Source: Sphingomonas oligophenolica (GTDB lineage: Bacteria; Pseudomonadota; Alphaproteobacteria; Sphingomonadales; Sphingomonadaceae). From it: 64,000 nucleotides of DNA. The notes below the pieces were generated by a model. That model was not told the origin of the DNA. It saw only the letters and a list, made by a program, of their open reading frames with translations, and ran no database searches. Both the position numbers and the translations under genes were made by a program. Position 1 is the stretch's first letter; every line of letters begins with the position of its first letter. Below, piece after piece: positions 53,891 to 63,039 of the stretch. Where the stretch lies: NCBI RefSeq assembly GCF_006438955.1, contig NZ_RCZK01000007.1, positions 80,709-144,708 on the forward strand, written 5' to 3'.

Positions 53891-54543
53891 TAACGCTGAC
53901 CACCGTCATCTTCGATTTCGGCGGGGTCATCACCTCGTCGCCGTTCGAGGCGTTCAACCGGCTGGAGGCGGAGCGCGGATTGCCGCGCGACTTCATTCGG
54001 CGGGTCAATGCGCTGGAGCGCGACGGCAATGCCTGGGCGCGGTTCGAGCGGGCGGAGATCGATGGCGCGGCGTTCGATGCGATCTTTGCAGCGGAGGCGC
54101 GCGCGCTGGGGCATGAGCTGCGCGGCGCGGATGTGCTGGCGGTGCTGGCAGGGGATATCCGGCCGCGGATGGTGGCGGCGCTCGATTGGCTGAAGGCGCA
54201 TGGCTACGCGCTGGGGTGCATTACCAACAACGTGCCGACGGGCACGGGCGCGGGGATGGCGCAGACCGCGGAGAAGGCTGCGGCGGTTGCGGCGATCCTG
54301 GCGCGGTTCGACCATGTCGTCGAGAGTTCGAAGGTCGGGGTGCGAAAGCCCGATCCGGCGATCTATCGGATGGCGTGCGAGGCGCTTGGTGTTGCTCCTG
54401 CCGAGTGCGTGTATCTCGATGACCTTGGGATCAACTGCAAGCCTGCCGCCGCGATGGGGATGGCGGCGATCAAGGTTGCGGGGGAGGAGCAGGCGCTGCG
54501 CGATCTGGCGGATGCGTTGGGGATCGAGCACGGCGCTTTCTAA
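53887..54543 (+). CDS. HAD-IA family hydrolase
   Basis: A 218-residue HAD phosphatase-like protein. F-D-F-G-G-V-I at 9-15 carries the nucleophile, C-I-T-N-N the second motif, K-V-G-V-R-K-P-D-P the lysine, and Y-L-D-D-L-G-I-N-C the acidic pair. It resembles the N-terminal HAD part of acyl-CoA dehydrogenase fusion proteins. The start is a TTG overlapping the SMP-30 stop as TTGA. The substrate is unknown. Confidence 0.85.
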   Translation: MITLTTVIFDFGGVITSSPFEAFNRLEAERGLPRDFIRRVNALERDGNAWARFERAEIDGAAFDAIFAAEARALGHELRGADVLAVLAGDIRPRMVAALDWLKAHGYALGCITNNVPTGTGAGMAQTAEKAAAVAAILARFDHVVESSKVGVRKPDPAIYRMACEALGVAPAECVYLDDLGINCKPAAAMGMAAIKVAGEEQALRDLADALGIEHGAF

Positions 54544-54567
54544 CCTGTCACGCTTTGTTGTTTCCTG

Positions 54568-54633
54568 CCGTTCGTGCTGAGCCTGTCGAAGCACCTGGCA
54601 ATCACCGCCCTTCGACAAGCTCAGGGCGAACGG
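54568..54633. repeat. palindromic TTCGACAAGCTCAG-family repeat, copy 2
   Basis: Arms 54568-54591 and 54610-54633 pair with three mismatches over 24 bases around an 18-base loop. The right arm is CTTCGACAAGCTCAGGGCGA then ACGG, and matches the left arm of copy 1 (48997-49020) exactly in reverse complement. It sits between two plus-strand genes, before scoA. Confidence 0.8.
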
Positions 54634-54698
54634 GGAAGTTCGGTTGCGGGTATCGGCCTGCGCTTCTATGCGAGCGCAACCCAATCGACGGAGACGGC

Positions 54699-55421
54699 AT
54701 GGCGCAGAAAATCTATCCCGATGCGGCGGCAGCGCTCGACGGCGTGCTGTTCGACGGTATGACGATCTGCGCGGGCGGCTTTGGCCTGTGCGGGATTCCC
54801 GAACGGCTGATCGATGCGATCCGCGAGGCGGGGACCAAGGATCTGACGATCGCGAGCAACAACGCCGGGATCGACGGCGAAGGGCTCGGCAAGCTGCTGC
54901 GGACGCGGCAGGTGAAGAAGATGATCTCCAGCTATGTCGGCGAGAACAAGGAGTTCGAGCGGCAGTTTCTGAGCGGCGAGCTCGAGGTCGAGTTCTGTCC
55001 GCAGGGGACGCTCGCCGAACGGTGTCGTGCGGGAGGCGCGGGGATTCCGGGTTTTTATACCAAGACCGGGGTCGGCACGCAGGTCGCCGAGGGCAAGGAG
55101 GTGAAGACCTTCGATGGCCCCAATGGTCCCAAGGACTATATCCTCGAACGCGGCATCCGCGCCGACCTGGCGATCATCAAGGGCTGGAAGGCGGACGAGG
55201 CGGGGAATCTGATGTTTCGCAAGACCGCACGCAACTTCAACCAGCCGATGGCGACCGCGGGGAAGATCTGTATCGCCGAGGTCGAGGAGATCGTGCCGGT
55301 GGGATCGCTCGATGCCGACGCGGTCCACTTGCCCGGGATTTACGTCAACCGGATGATCCTGGGGGCTCCATACGACAAGAAGATCGAGTTCCGTACCGTG
55401 CGCGAGCGCGCGGCGCCATGA
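54699..55421 (+). CDS. scoA: 3-oxoacid CoA-transferase subunit A
   Basis: A 240-residue alpha subunit of succinyl-CoA:3-ketoacid CoA-transferase. G-G-F-G-L-C-G-I-P-E, S-N-N-A-G at the CoA site, and G-G-A-G-I-P-G-F-Y-T-K-T-G-V-G-T are the family signature. It activates acetoacetate or another oxoacid. The ATG at 54699 is chosen as the conserved M-A-Q-K-I-Y start. The stop overlaps the next ATG (ATGA). The beta subunit gene is one gene further on. Confidence 0.92.
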   Translation: MAQKIYPDAAAALDGVLFDGMTICAGGFGLCGIPERLIDAIREAGTKDLTIASNNAGIDGEGLGKLLRTRQVKKMISSYVGENKEFERQFLSGELEVEFCPQGTLAERCRAGGAGIPGFYTKTGVGTQVAEGKEVKTFDGPNGPKDYILERGIRADLAIIKGWKADEAGNLMFRKTARNFNQPMATAGKICIAEVEEIVPVGSLDADAVHLPGIYVNRMILGAPYDKKIEFRTVRERAAP

Positions 55422-56464
55422 AGACCGTGGCGACCGCGCTGCTGTTCGTCGCGCTCGCGCCCGCGGTAACAGGATGTGCAGCCCGGCAGCGGTTCCTTGA
55501 CCGGATCAATGCGGCAAAGGCCCCGCCGCCCGCCGCGGCGATCCCCGGCCTGCCCGCCACCGGCGCGAAGGCGGGGCAGGTCTATGCGGGCGCCCTGCCG
55601 CCGCCGGACGGCGTCGATGGCGTCGGGCCAGCCGCACCCGCGCCGCCCGCAATGCAGTTCCTGTACGGCTCTGGCGAGGCGGCGGCGCTGAGCTATCAGG
55701 CGTTTTTCGGACTCGCCAACTACATCATCTCGATGGCGTCGGATCGCGCGGTGGGGCATGATTTGCGCTCGGTGGTGATGTCACCGGGCTCGACGCTCGA
55801 CGCGCCGATCTTCGAGCCGTGCGGCGACAAGCCGCTCGCGGTGGTGCTCGATATCGACGAGACCGCGGTGCTCAACCTGGGGTTCGAGGCCGACGCGGCG
55901 AGCGGCGTGCCGTACGATCAGGCGCGCTGGGACGCGTGGGAGCGGACCGGGGGGGGCGACGTCACGGCGGTGCCGGGCGCGCTCGACATGGTCAAGGCGG
56001 CGAAGGCCGAGAATGTCGCGGTGGTGTTCAATTCGAACCGCTCGACCGTTAACGCCGATAAAACCGCGGCGATGCTCGCCGGGCTGGGCTTCGCGCCGGT
56101 GGTCCACGGCGATACATTGTGGTTGCAGGGCGATGCGGCCAGCACCGGCAGCGGCAAGGACGCGCGGCGGTGGGCGATCGCAAAGAAATATTGCGTCATC
56201 GCGATGGCGGGCGATCAGCTGGGTGACTTCACCGATCTGTTCAACGCGAGCGCGCAGGCGTTCGAGGCGCGTCGTGCGTCGGTCGGCGGGCGCTATACGA
56301 GCGTGTTGTGGGGGCATGGCTGGTTTATTCTGCCCAACCCCGTGTACGGCAGTGCGCTGAAGGGCGCGATGGGCGAGGTGTTCCCGCTCGACAAGCGATG
56401 GACGCCGCCCGCCGCTGGGTCGCCAGCCACGACTGCCCCGGCACCCGAAATCAAGGAGAAGTAG
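55418..56464 (+). CDS. lipoprotein e(P4)-type acid phosphatase / 5'-nucleotidase (HAD)
   Basis: A 348-residue lipoprotein: the signal with lipobox V-T-G-C puts the lipidated cysteine at residue 20. The HAD nucleophile is in V-L-D-I-D-E-T-A-V-L, and W-D-A-W, F-N-S-N-R-S-T and G-D-Q-L-G-D-F fit the acid phosphatase family (PF03767 type). It probably removes phosphate from nucleotides or cofactors outside the cytoplasm. A Pro/Ala-rich stretch lies at 34-80. It separates scoA from scoB, ending at the base before the scoB start. Confidence 0.88.
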   Translation: MKTVATALLFVALAPAVTGCAARQRFLDRINAAKAPPPAAAIPGLPATGAKAGQVYAGALPPPDGVDGVGPAAPAPPAMQFLYGSGEAAALSYQAFFGLANYIISMASDRAVGHDLRSVVMSPGSTLDAPIFEPCGDKPLAVVLDIDETAVLNLGFEADAASGVPYDQARWDAWERTGGGDVTAVPGALDMVKAAKAENVAVVFNSNRSTVNADKTAAMLAGLGFAPVVHGDTLWLQGDAASTGSGKDARRWAIAKKYCVIAMAGDQLGDFTDLFNASAQAFEARRASVGGRYTSVLWGHGWFILPNPVYGSALKGAMGEVFPLDKRWTPPAAGSPATTAPAPEIKEK

Positions 56465-57100
56465 ATGCCGTGGGACCGCAACCAGATGGCCGCGCGCGCT
56501 GCACAGGAGCTGCGCGACGGCTATTACGTGAACCTGGGCATCGGCATTCCGACGCTGGTTGCCAACAACATCCCTGCGGGAATGACGGTGACGTTGCAGT
56601 CGGAGAACGGGATGCTCGGGATTGGGCCGTTCCCGTTCGAGGGCGAGGAGGATGCCGACCTGATCAATGCGGGCAAGCAGACGATCAGCGAACTGCCCTC
56701 GTCGGTGTATTTCAGCAGCGCCGACAGCTTCGCGATGATCCGCGGCGGGCATATCGACTTGACCGTGCTCGGTGCGATGGAGGTCGCGGAGAATGGCGAC
56801 ATCGCCAACTGGATGATCCCCGGCAAGATGATCAAGGGCATGGGCGGCGCGATGGACCTGGTCGCGGGCGTCAAGCAGATCATCGTGGTGATGGAGCATA
56901 GCAGCAAGCATGGCGAGCCCAAGTTCATCCCCGACTGCACGCTGCCGCTGACCGGCAAGAACGTCGTCGACATGATCGTGACCGACCTGTGCGTGTTCCG
57001 GCGCGCCGACCATAATAGCCGTTTCACGCTGATCGAGCTTGCGCCCGGGGTGACCGCGGACGAGGTCGCCGCCAAGACGACCGCACGGTACGATTCGTGA
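56465..57100 (+). CDS. scoB: 3-oxoacid CoA-transferase subunit B
   Basis: A 211-residue beta subunit. The catalytic glutamate is in Q-S-E-N-G-M-L-G-I-G-P; Y-Y-V-N-L-G-I-G-I-P-T-L and G-A-M-D-L-V-A-G are standard. AAGGAGAAG precedes the ATG, so it has its own strong ribosome site after the phosphatase gene. GTGA coupling links it to the esterase gene. Confidence 0.93.
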   Translation: MPWDRNQMAARAAQELRDGYYVNLGIGIPTLVANNIPAGMTVTLQSENGMLGIGPFPFEGEEDADLINAGKQTISELPSSVYFSSADSFAMIRGGHIDLTVLGAMEVAENGDIANWMIPGKMIKGMGGAMDLVAGVKQIIVVMEHSSKHGEPKFIPDCTLPLTGKNVVDMIVTDLCVFRRADHNSRFTLIELAPGVTADEVAAKTTARYDS

Positions 57101-57984
57101 TCTGGCGGATCGCGCTCGCGGTTCTGGCGATCCTGATCGCGGGTGCGGTGGGGATGTATTATTTCGTCGAACCGCCGCGGATATTGAGCTGGGTCGATGC
57201 GGTAGCAGGCGGTGGGCGCGGAACCGAGGAGGTCGCGACTGCGGTGCCGTTCGGGACGACCGGGCAGACGCTCGACGTCTGGCGACCCGCGGGCGACCAT
57301 CCGACGACGTCGCGCCCGGTGCTGATCTTCTATTATGGCGGCGGTTGGGTGCATGGCGACCGCGGGGCCTATGCCTTTGCGGCGCGCGCTTATGCCAAGG
57401 CGGGATTCGTCGTCGTCGTGCCCGATTACCGCAAGGTGCCGAGCGTTCGCTTCCCGGCTTTCCTGCAAGACGCCGCCGAGGCGGTGAAATGGACCCGCGA
57501 CAATATCGCAGGCTATGGCGGCGATCCGACGCGGATCGCGACCGCGGGCCATTCGGCGGGCGGCTATGCCGCGATCATGCTGCCGATGGACCCGCACTGG
57601 CTCACCGCGATCGGGGTCGATCCGCATATCATCAAAGCCGCGGTCGGGCTGTGCGGGCCGTACGACTTCTTCCCGTACGACAAGAAGCGATCGATCGATG
57701 CGTTCAAGGGCGTCGTCGATGGCCCCGCAACCCAGCCGATCCACTACGCGCGGGCGGGGCTGGCGCCGATGATGCTGGTGACCGCGAGCAACGACACGCA
57801 GGTGCGCCCGTACAATGCGGTGAACCTGACCAAAGCGCTGAAGAAGGCGGGGTCGCCGGTCGAATTTCGCGAATATCAGGGGCTGAGCCACGAGGACGTC
57901 GCAATGGCGCTGTCGGTCCCGTTCCGCGGCAAGGCGCCGGCGCTGTCGGATAGCGTATCGTTCCTGAAGCGCGTGCTGAAATAG
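57097..57984 (+). CDS. alpha/beta hydrolase (carboxylesterase/lipase-like)
   Basis: A 295-residue esterase with an N-terminal membrane helix (residues 4-24). The oxyanion motif is F-Y-Y-G-G-G-W-V-H-G-D, the nucleophile elbow is A-G-H-S-A-G-G, the acid may be D in S-N-D-T-Q-V, and the histidine is in G-L-S-H-E-D. These are the features of the hormone-sensitive-lipase-like branch (H-G-G-G-type loop with Tyr replacing His). The start is GTG, overlapping the scoB stop. It may supply acid substrates to the CoA transferase; inferred from the context only. Confidence 0.87.
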   Translation: MIWRIALAVLAILIAGAVGMYYFVEPPRILSWVDAVAGGGRGTEEVATAVPFGTTGQTLDVWRPAGDHPTTSRPVLIFYYGGGWVHGDRGAYAFAARAYAKAGFVVVVPDYRKVPSVRFPAFLQDAAEAVKWTRDNIAGYGGDPTRIATAGHSAGGYAAIMLPMDPHWLTAIGVDPHIIKAAVGLCGPYDFFPYDKKRSIDAFKGVVDGPATQPIHYARAGLAPMMLVTASNDTQVRPYNAVNLTKALKKAGSPVEFREYQGLSHEDVAMALSVPFRGKAPALSDSVSFLKRVLK

Positions 57985-57999
57985 CGTCCGGTTGCGGTT

Positions 58000-58015
58000 T
58001 ATAGCAGCGGCTATA
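58000..58015 (+). promoter_or_regulatory. palindromic operator, probably for MntR
   Basis: TATAGC, AGCG, GCTATA is a perfect 16-base palindrome 36 bases before the mntR ATG. It overlaps a good -10 hexamer TATACA (58012-58017), so a bound repressor would block initiation. Auto-regulation by the manganese regulator is inferred from position. Confidence 0.6.
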
Positions 58016-58050
58016 CAATCGGCACATCGCTTCACATGCTGCGAGGGCCG

Positions 58051-58494
58051 ATGACCGACCGATCCGACACCGCACGCCGCGCCGCTGCCTTTCGCCAGAC
58101 CCGCGCGGCGCATCTGACCGAGGTCGCGGAGGATTATGTCGAGTTGATCGGCGACCTGATCCACCAGCAGGGCGAGGCGCGGCTAAGCGATATCGCCGAG
58201 AATATGGCGGTGAGCCAGCCGACGGTGTCGAAGATCGTCGCGCGGCTGCGGCGCGAGGGACTGGTGGTGTCGCGTCCCTATCGATCGATCTTCCTGACCG
58301 AGGCGGGAGCGGCGATGGCGGCGGAGGCGCGGCGCAAGCATGCGATCGTCGCGCGCTTCCTGCGCGCATTAGGGGTCGACGAGGCGACGGTCGATGCCGA
58401 TTCGGAAGGAATCGAACACCATGTCAGCGATCGAACGCTCGCCGCGCTGGCCCAACTCAGCGCGACGCTTGAACAGCAAGCGCTAAAAAAGTAA
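58051..58494 (+). CDS. mntR: manganese-dependent transcriptional regulator
   Basis: A 147-residue DtxR/MntR-type repressor. The winged helix carries V-A-E-D-Y-V-E-L-I, A-V-S-Q-P-T-V-S-K-I-V-A-R-L and the metal-binding stretch D-S-E-G-I-E-H-H-V-S in the second domain, with the H in R-K-H-A-I. The third SH3-like domain is absent, as in MntR. The ATG at 58051 has GAGGG upstream; another ATG at 58036 is possible. It precedes mntH and probably controls it and itself. Confidence 0.92.
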   Translation: MTDRSDTARRAAAFRQTRAAHLTEVAEDYVELIGDLIHQQGEARLSDIAENMAVSQPTVSKIVARLRREGLVVSRPYRSIFLTEAGAAMAAEARRKHAIVARFLRALGVDEATVDADSEGIEHHVSDRTLAALAQLSATLEQQALKK

Positions 58495-58558
58495 GCCTTA
58501 GCTAATCTTTTGCCCCACCCGCGCGTATCTGCTGCGGGAAGAGGATGATTTCGCGGAC

Positions 58559-59935
58559 ATGAAGGCATCGATGACGGGAACCCAGGCGCACGAGCCCGAC
58601 ACCGACCACCCCGGCTGGCGGGGCGGGGGTAGTGTGTCGCTGCCCGAGGCGTTCCGATCGATCGCGGTGCCCGAAGGGGCGAATTGGTGGCGTAAGCTGG
58701 CGGCGTTCACCGGGCCGGGGTTCCTCGTCGCGGTCGGCTATATGGACCCCGGCAACTGGGCGACCGATCTCGCGGGGGGATCGGCGTTCGGCTATACTTT
58801 GCTTTCGGTCATCCTGCTGTCGAACGTGATGGCGATCATCCTGCAGGCGCTGAGCGCGCGGCTGGGGATCGCGACCGGGCGCGACCTCGCCTCCGCCTGC
58901 CGCGACGCGTACAGTAGGCCGACCGCGATCATGCTGTGGCTGCTGTGCGAGGTCGCGATCGTCGCGTGCGACCTGGCCGAGGTGATCGGCACAGCGATCG
59001 GGCTCAACTTGCTGTTCGGCATCCCGCTCGTCTGGGGTGTCTGCCTGACCGGACTCGACGTACTGCTGATCCTGATGCTGCAGCGCCACGGCTTCAGGCG
59101 GCTCGAGGCGTTCATCATGGCGCTGATCGCAATCATTGCGCTGTGTTTTCTCTATGAACTGATCGCGTCGCGCCCCGAGATCGGGCCGTTGCTGGCGGGG
59201 TTCGTGCCGCGGTCCGAGGTGATCACCAATCCGACGATGCTCTACCTCGCGATCGGAATTCTCGGCGCGACGGTGATGCCGCACAACCTGTACCTCCATT
59301 CCGCCACGGTGCAGACGCGGGCGTTCGAGCGGACCCCTACGGGCAAACGCGATGCCGCCAAATGGGCGACGATCGACAGCACGGTGGCGCTGAGCCTGGC
59401 GCTGTTCGTCAACGCCGCGATCCTGATCCTCGCGGCGTCGGCGTTCCACACCATCGGGCGTACCGACGTCGCGGAAATCCAGGACGCGTACCAACTGCTG
59501 TCGCCGACGCTGGGCGCGGCGGCGGCGAGCACGATATTCGCGGTGGCACTGCTGGCGTCGGGGCAGAATTCGACGATCACCGCGACGCTGGCGGGGCAGA
59601 TCGTGATGGAAGGCTTCGTCCGGTTGAGGCTCGCGCCGTGGCTGCGGCGGTTGGTGACGCGCGGGATCGCGATCGTGCCGACCGTGATCGTCGCGGCGCT
59701 TTATGGCGAGAGCGGGACGGCGCGATTGCTGATCCTGAGTCAGGTCGTGCTGTCGATGCAATTGCCGTTCGCGATCGTGCCGCTCGTTCGATTCACGTCG
59801 GACAAGACCAAGATGGGGAATCTCGTCAGCCCGACATGGCTAAAGGTCGCGGCGTGGGGGATCGCGGCGATCATCATCGTCCTCAACGCGAAGCTGCTGC
59901 TCGATACAACGATGTTGGGCGCAACTTCCCGATAG
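58559..59935 (+). CDS. mntH: Nramp-type manganese/divalent metal transporter
   Basis: A 458-residue Nramp proton-metal symporter with about 11 membrane helices. The metal site is D-P-G-N-W in the first helix (M-D-P-G-N-W-A-T-D) and M-P-H-N-L-Y in helix 6, both intact. It should import Mn(II) or Fe(II). It starts 64 bases after mntR; between them TTAGCTAA (58498-58505) is a short palindrome. The N-terminal 40 residues are hydrophilic. Confidence 0.93.
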   Translation: MKASMTGTQAHEPDTDHPGWRGGGSVSLPEAFRSIAVPEGANWWRKLAAFTGPGFLVAVGYMDPGNWATDLAGGSAFGYTLLSVILLSNVMAIILQALSARLGIATGRDLASACRDAYSRPTAIMLWLLCEVAIVACDLAEVIGTAIGLNLLFGIPLVWGVCLTGLDVLLILMLQRHGFRRLEAFIMALIAIIALCFLYELIASRPEIGPLLAGFVPRSEVITNPTMLYLAIGILGATVMPHNLYLHSATVQTRAFERTPTGKRDAAKWATIDSTVALSLALFVNAAILILAASAFHTIGRTDVAEIQDAYQLLSPTLGAAAASTIFAVALLASGQNSTITATLAGQIVMEGFVRLRLAPWLRRLVTRGIAIVPTVIVAALYGESGTARLLILSQVVLSMQLPFAIVPLVRFTSDKTKMGNLVSPTWLKVAAWGIAAIIIVLNAKLLLDTTMLGATSR

Positions 59936-59977
59936 AATATCTTGGTTATGGCGCAGTTTTCGGTTAACCGTCGCGAC

Positions 59978-61411
59978 ATGAGCGCGCGCCCGCTGACGCT
60001 GTACGAAAAGATCTGGAACGCGCACCTCGTCGAGCGCCGCGACGACGGAACGTGCCTGATCTATATCGACCGGCATCTGGTGCATGAAGTGACCAGCCCA
60101 CAGGCGTTTGAGGGCTTGCGCATCGCGGGTCGCCCGGTGCGGCGGCCCGAACTGACGCTGGCGGTGCCCGACCATAATCTGCCGACGACGCCGCGGGTCG
60201 ATGCGGCGGGCAGGGTGCTGCCGATCGCGGACGCCGAGAGCGCGCAGCAATTGGACGCGCTGCGCCGGAACACCGCGGAGTTCGGGATCGACTATATCGA
60301 CGCGACTGCAGTCGAACAGGGGATCGTCCACGTCATCGGCCCCGAACTCGGTTTCACGCTGCCCGGAACCACGCTGGTCTGCGGTGACAGCCATACCTCG
60401 GCGCACGGTGCGCTGGGGGCGCTGGCGTTCGGGATCGGGACGAGCGAGGTCGAGCATGTGCTCGCGACGCAGACGTTGCTGCTCGGTCAAGCCAAGACGA
60501 TGGAGGTCCGGGTCGACGGCACGCTCGGCTTTGGGGTGAGCGCAAAGGACGTGATTTTGGCGATCATCGGCACGATCGGCGCGGCGGGTGGCAGCGGGCA
60601 TGTCATCGAATTCACCGGGAAGGTCATCCGGGGCCTGTCGATCGAGGGGCGGCTGACGATCGCGAATATGTCGATCGAGGCGGGCGCGCGCGCCGGGCTG
60701 ATCGCGCCCGACGAGACGACCTTCGCGTACCTTCAGGGCCGTCCGATGGCGCCGATGGGAGCGGAATGGGAGCGCGCGGTGGCGTGGTGGCGGACGCTGC
60801 CGAGCGACGCGGGCGCGCGCTACGACAAGGTATTCCGGATCGACGCGACCGCGATCGCGCCGTCGCTGACCTGGGGGACGAGCCCCGAGGACGTCGTCCC
60901 GATCACCGGTGTGGTGCCCGCGCCCGACAGCTTCGCCGATCCCGCCAAGCGCGCAGCGGCGCAGAAATCGCTCGATTACATGGGGCTGACGGCGGGCACC
61001 GCGATGCGCGACGTCGCGGTCCAGCATGTCTTCATCGGCAGCTGCACCAACAGCCGGATCGAGGATTTGCGCGCCGCCGCCGCGGTCGCCGACGGGCGGA
61101 CGGTGGCCAAGGGCGTGCGCGCGCTGGTCGTTCCCGGATCGGGGCAGGTCAAGCGTCAGGCCGAGGCCGAGGGGCTCGACCGGATCTTCGTGGCGGCCGG
61201 GTTCGAATGGCGCGAGCCGGGGTGTTCGATGTGCCTGGCGATGAACCCCGACAAGGTGCCGCCGGGGGAGCGCTGCGCGTCGACCAGCAACCGCAATTTC
61301 GTGGGGCGACAGGGGCCGGGGGCGCGGACGCATCTGCTCAGCCCCGCGATGGCGGCGGCGGCGGCGGTGACCGGCAGGCTTGCCGATGTGCGTGACTTGA
61401 TGACATCATGA
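59978..61411 (+). CDS. leuC: 3-isopropylmalate dehydratase large subunit
   Basis: A 477-residue aconitase-family subunit of leucine synthesis. The 4Fe-4S ligands are C356 (G-S-C-T-N-S-R), C416 and C419 (C-S-M-C). The family start L-Y-E-K-I-W-N-A-H and [12 protein letters not shown] are clear. The ATG at 59978 gives [11 protein letters not shown]; an upstream GTG at 59942 adds 12 residues. The partner leuD lies 1 kb downstream with two genes between. Confidence 0.93.
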   Translation: MSARPLTLYEKIWNAHLVERRDDGTCLIYIDRHLVHEVTSPQAFEGLRIAGRPVRRPELTLAVPDHNLPTTPRVDAAGRVLPIADAESAQQLDALRRNTAEFGIDYIDATAVEQGIVHVIGPELGFTLPGTTLVCGDSHTSAHGALGALAFGIGTSEVEHVLATQTLLLGQAKTMEVRVDGTLGFGVSAKDVILAIIGTIGAAGGSGHVIEFTGKVIRGLSIEGRLTIANMSIEAGARAGLIAPDETTFAYLQGRPMAPMGAEWERAVAWWRTLPSDAGARYDKVFRIDATAIAPSLTWGTSPEDVVPITGVVPAPDSFADPAKRAAAQKSLDYMGLTAGTAMRDVAVQHVFIGSCTNSRIEDLRAAAAVADGRTVAKGVRALVVPGSGQVKRQAEAEGLDRIFVAAGFEWREPGCSMCLAMNPDKVPPGERCASTSNRNFVGRQGPGARTHLLSPAMAAAAAVTGRLADVRDLMTS

Positions 61412-61448
61412 CGCGGATTGTGATCACGGATTTTAGGAGAGTGAGCGT

Positions 61449-61565
61449 ATGAGACGAGTGTTCCTGATGCTGATCGCGGGGACGATCGTGAGCGGAATCG
61501 CCGCCTATCTGGCGACGCAGCAGGTCGAGGCGAAGCCAGCGACACCTGCGGCGCAGATTCGCTGA
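61449..61565 (+). CDS. small single-pass membrane protein (38 residues)
   Basis: A 38-residue ORF: M-R-R-V-F-L-M-L-I-A-G-T-I-V-S-G-I-A-A-Y makes one hydrophobic helix, then a short hydrophilic tail. AGGAGAG precedes the ATG by eight bases, and its stop overlaps the next ATG (TGATG), which supports translation. I recognise no family. It is in the leuC-leuD gap and would be missed by length cut-offs. Confidence 0.6.
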   Translation: MRRVFLMLIAGTIVSGIAAYLATQQVEAKPATPAAQIR

Positions 61566-62410
61566 TGCGGATCGTCGCGACGTTCGCGTTCGCCGCCGCC
61601 GCGGTGCTGGCGCTATCCGCGCAGGCAGCCCCGCCCGCCACGGCGACGCCTGAGGTCGAGCTGTGGCGGCTTGAGTGCGGCGCGGTACGCGTCAATGACC
61701 TCAACGCCTTTTCGGACACGCGCGCCTATCCCGGCCAATCGCGCGATCTGGTCGCAAGCTGTTACCTGATCCGCCACGGCACCGATTACATGCTGTGGGA
61801 TACCGGGCTGCCCGCGGGGCTGCTCGGCAAGCCGCAGGACAAGACCAGCGCGATGTCGCCGACGCTGGCCAAGACGATCGTCGCCCAACTCGCCACGATC
61901 GGGGTCACGCCAGCGCAGATCACCCGCGTCGGGATCAGCCATTATCATTTCGACCATATTGGCCAGGCCGCGGCGTTCCCGCAGGCGGAGCTGCTGATCG
62001 GCAAGGGCGACGCCGATGCGCTGGCCAAGGGAGAGGGAAACGTCGACGCCAAGCCGCTCGCGCCATGGTTTGGCGGCGGCGCCAAACTGACCCCGGTCAG
62101 CGGCGACAAGGACGTGTTCGGCGACGGCAGCGTGACGATGATCGACTTGCCCGGACATACGCCAGGGCATCACGGCCTGCTCGTGAAGCTGGCGAAAACC
62201 GGGCCGGTGCTGCTGTCGGGCGACGTCGCGCATTTCCACGAGAATCTCGACGGCGACGGGGTGCCGCCGTTCAACACCGAACGCGCCGACAGCCTCGCGT
62301 CGATGGATCGGTATCGCAAGCTGGGCGCAGCGCTCCGCGCGGTGATGGTGATCCAGCACGATCCGCGCGATGTCGCGCTGCTTCCCGCCTTTCCTAAGGC
62401 GGCGGACTGA
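61565..62410 (+). CDS. secreted metallo-beta-lactamase-fold hydrolase (lactonase-like)
   Basis: A 281-residue MBL-fold protein with a signal peptide (residues 1-22, L-S-A-Q-A-A). The metal motif is S-H-Y-H-F-D-H-I-G; further metal ligands are in P-G-H-T-P-G-H-H and G-D-V-A-H-F. The region [23 protein letters not shown] is like the N-acyl-homoserine lactonase branch, so a quorum-quenching lactonase is possible. Its stop overlaps leuD. It is in the leucine operon for no obvious reason. Confidence 0.87.
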   Translation: MRIVATFAFAAAAVLALSAQAAPPATATPEVELWRLECGAVRVNDLNAFSDTRAYPGQSRDLVASCYLIRHGTDYMLWDTGLPAGLLGKPQDKTSAMSPTLAKTIVAQLATIGVTPAQITRVGISHYHFDHIGQAAAFPQAELLIGKGDADALAKGEGNVDAKPLAPWFGGGAKLTPVSGDKDVFGDGSVTMIDLPGHTPGHHGLLVKLAKTGPVLLSGDVAHFHENLDGDGVPPFNTERADSLASMDRYRKLGAALRAVMVIQHDPRDVALLPAFPKAAD

Positions 62411-63039
62411 TGGAGCCGGTGACGCAGGTGTCGGGCCGCGCCTATCCGTGGGGCGCGAAGAATATCGACACCGACGTCATCATCCCCGCGCACTGGCTGA
62501 AGACGATTTCGCGTGAGGGGCTGGGCAAGGGCGCGTTCGAGACCGTGCGCGCACAACCCGGCAATATCTTCGACGACCCTGCCTATGCGGGCAGCCCGAT
62601 TTTGATCGCGGGCGACAATTTCGGCTGTGGATCGAGCCGCGAACATGCCGCCTGGGCGCTCGTCGACATGGGGATCGCGGCGGTGATCGCGCCGAGCTTT
62701 TCGGATATATTTTCCGGCAACGCGTTCAAGAACGGGATCATCCCCGTCGTGCTGCCCCAAGAGGCGATCGACCGGCTGATCGAGGTGACGAAGACCGATA
62801 TCGTCACGATCGAGCTCGAGACGATGACGGTGACGACCGCGTTCCAGGACCGCTTCGTCTTCGCGCTCGACGCGTTTCGTCGCCAATGCCTGATGGAGGG
62901 ACTGGACGAGATCGGGCTGACGCTGGCAAGGGATACCGCGATTTCGAAATTCGAAGGCGCGATGCACGCTTCGCGACCATGGATCGAGGGGAGAAGCGGT
63001 TATGCGGGCATTGCTATCGACGGCGATCGGCGGACCTGA
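62410..63039 (+). CDS. leuD: 3-isopropylmalate dehydratase small subunit
   Basis: A 209-residue Leu[11 protein letters not shown] and the swivel-domain loop [14 protein letters not shown] are diagnostic. It completes the isomerase with LeuC. It begins with an ATG overlapping the MBL gene stop, and its last 38 bases overlap the following quinone oxidoreductase gene, which is a longer overlap than its neighbours show. Confidence 0.93.
   Translation: MEPVTQVSGRAYPWGAKNIDTDVIIPAHWLKTISREGLGKGAFETVRAQPGNIFDDPAYAGSPILIAGDNFGCGSSREHAAWALVDMGIAAVIAPSFSDIFSGNAFKNGIIPVVLPQEAIDRLIEVTKTDIVTIELETMTVTTAFQDRFVFALDAFRRQCLMEGLDEIGLTLARDTAISKFEGAMHASRPWIEGRSGYAGIAIDGDRRT

Noticed and set aside
58495..58558. 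Second MntR operator before mntH (TTAGCTAA)
   Set aside because: Only eight bases and not similar to the palindrome at 58000-58015; probably chance. mntH can be served by the mntR promoter.
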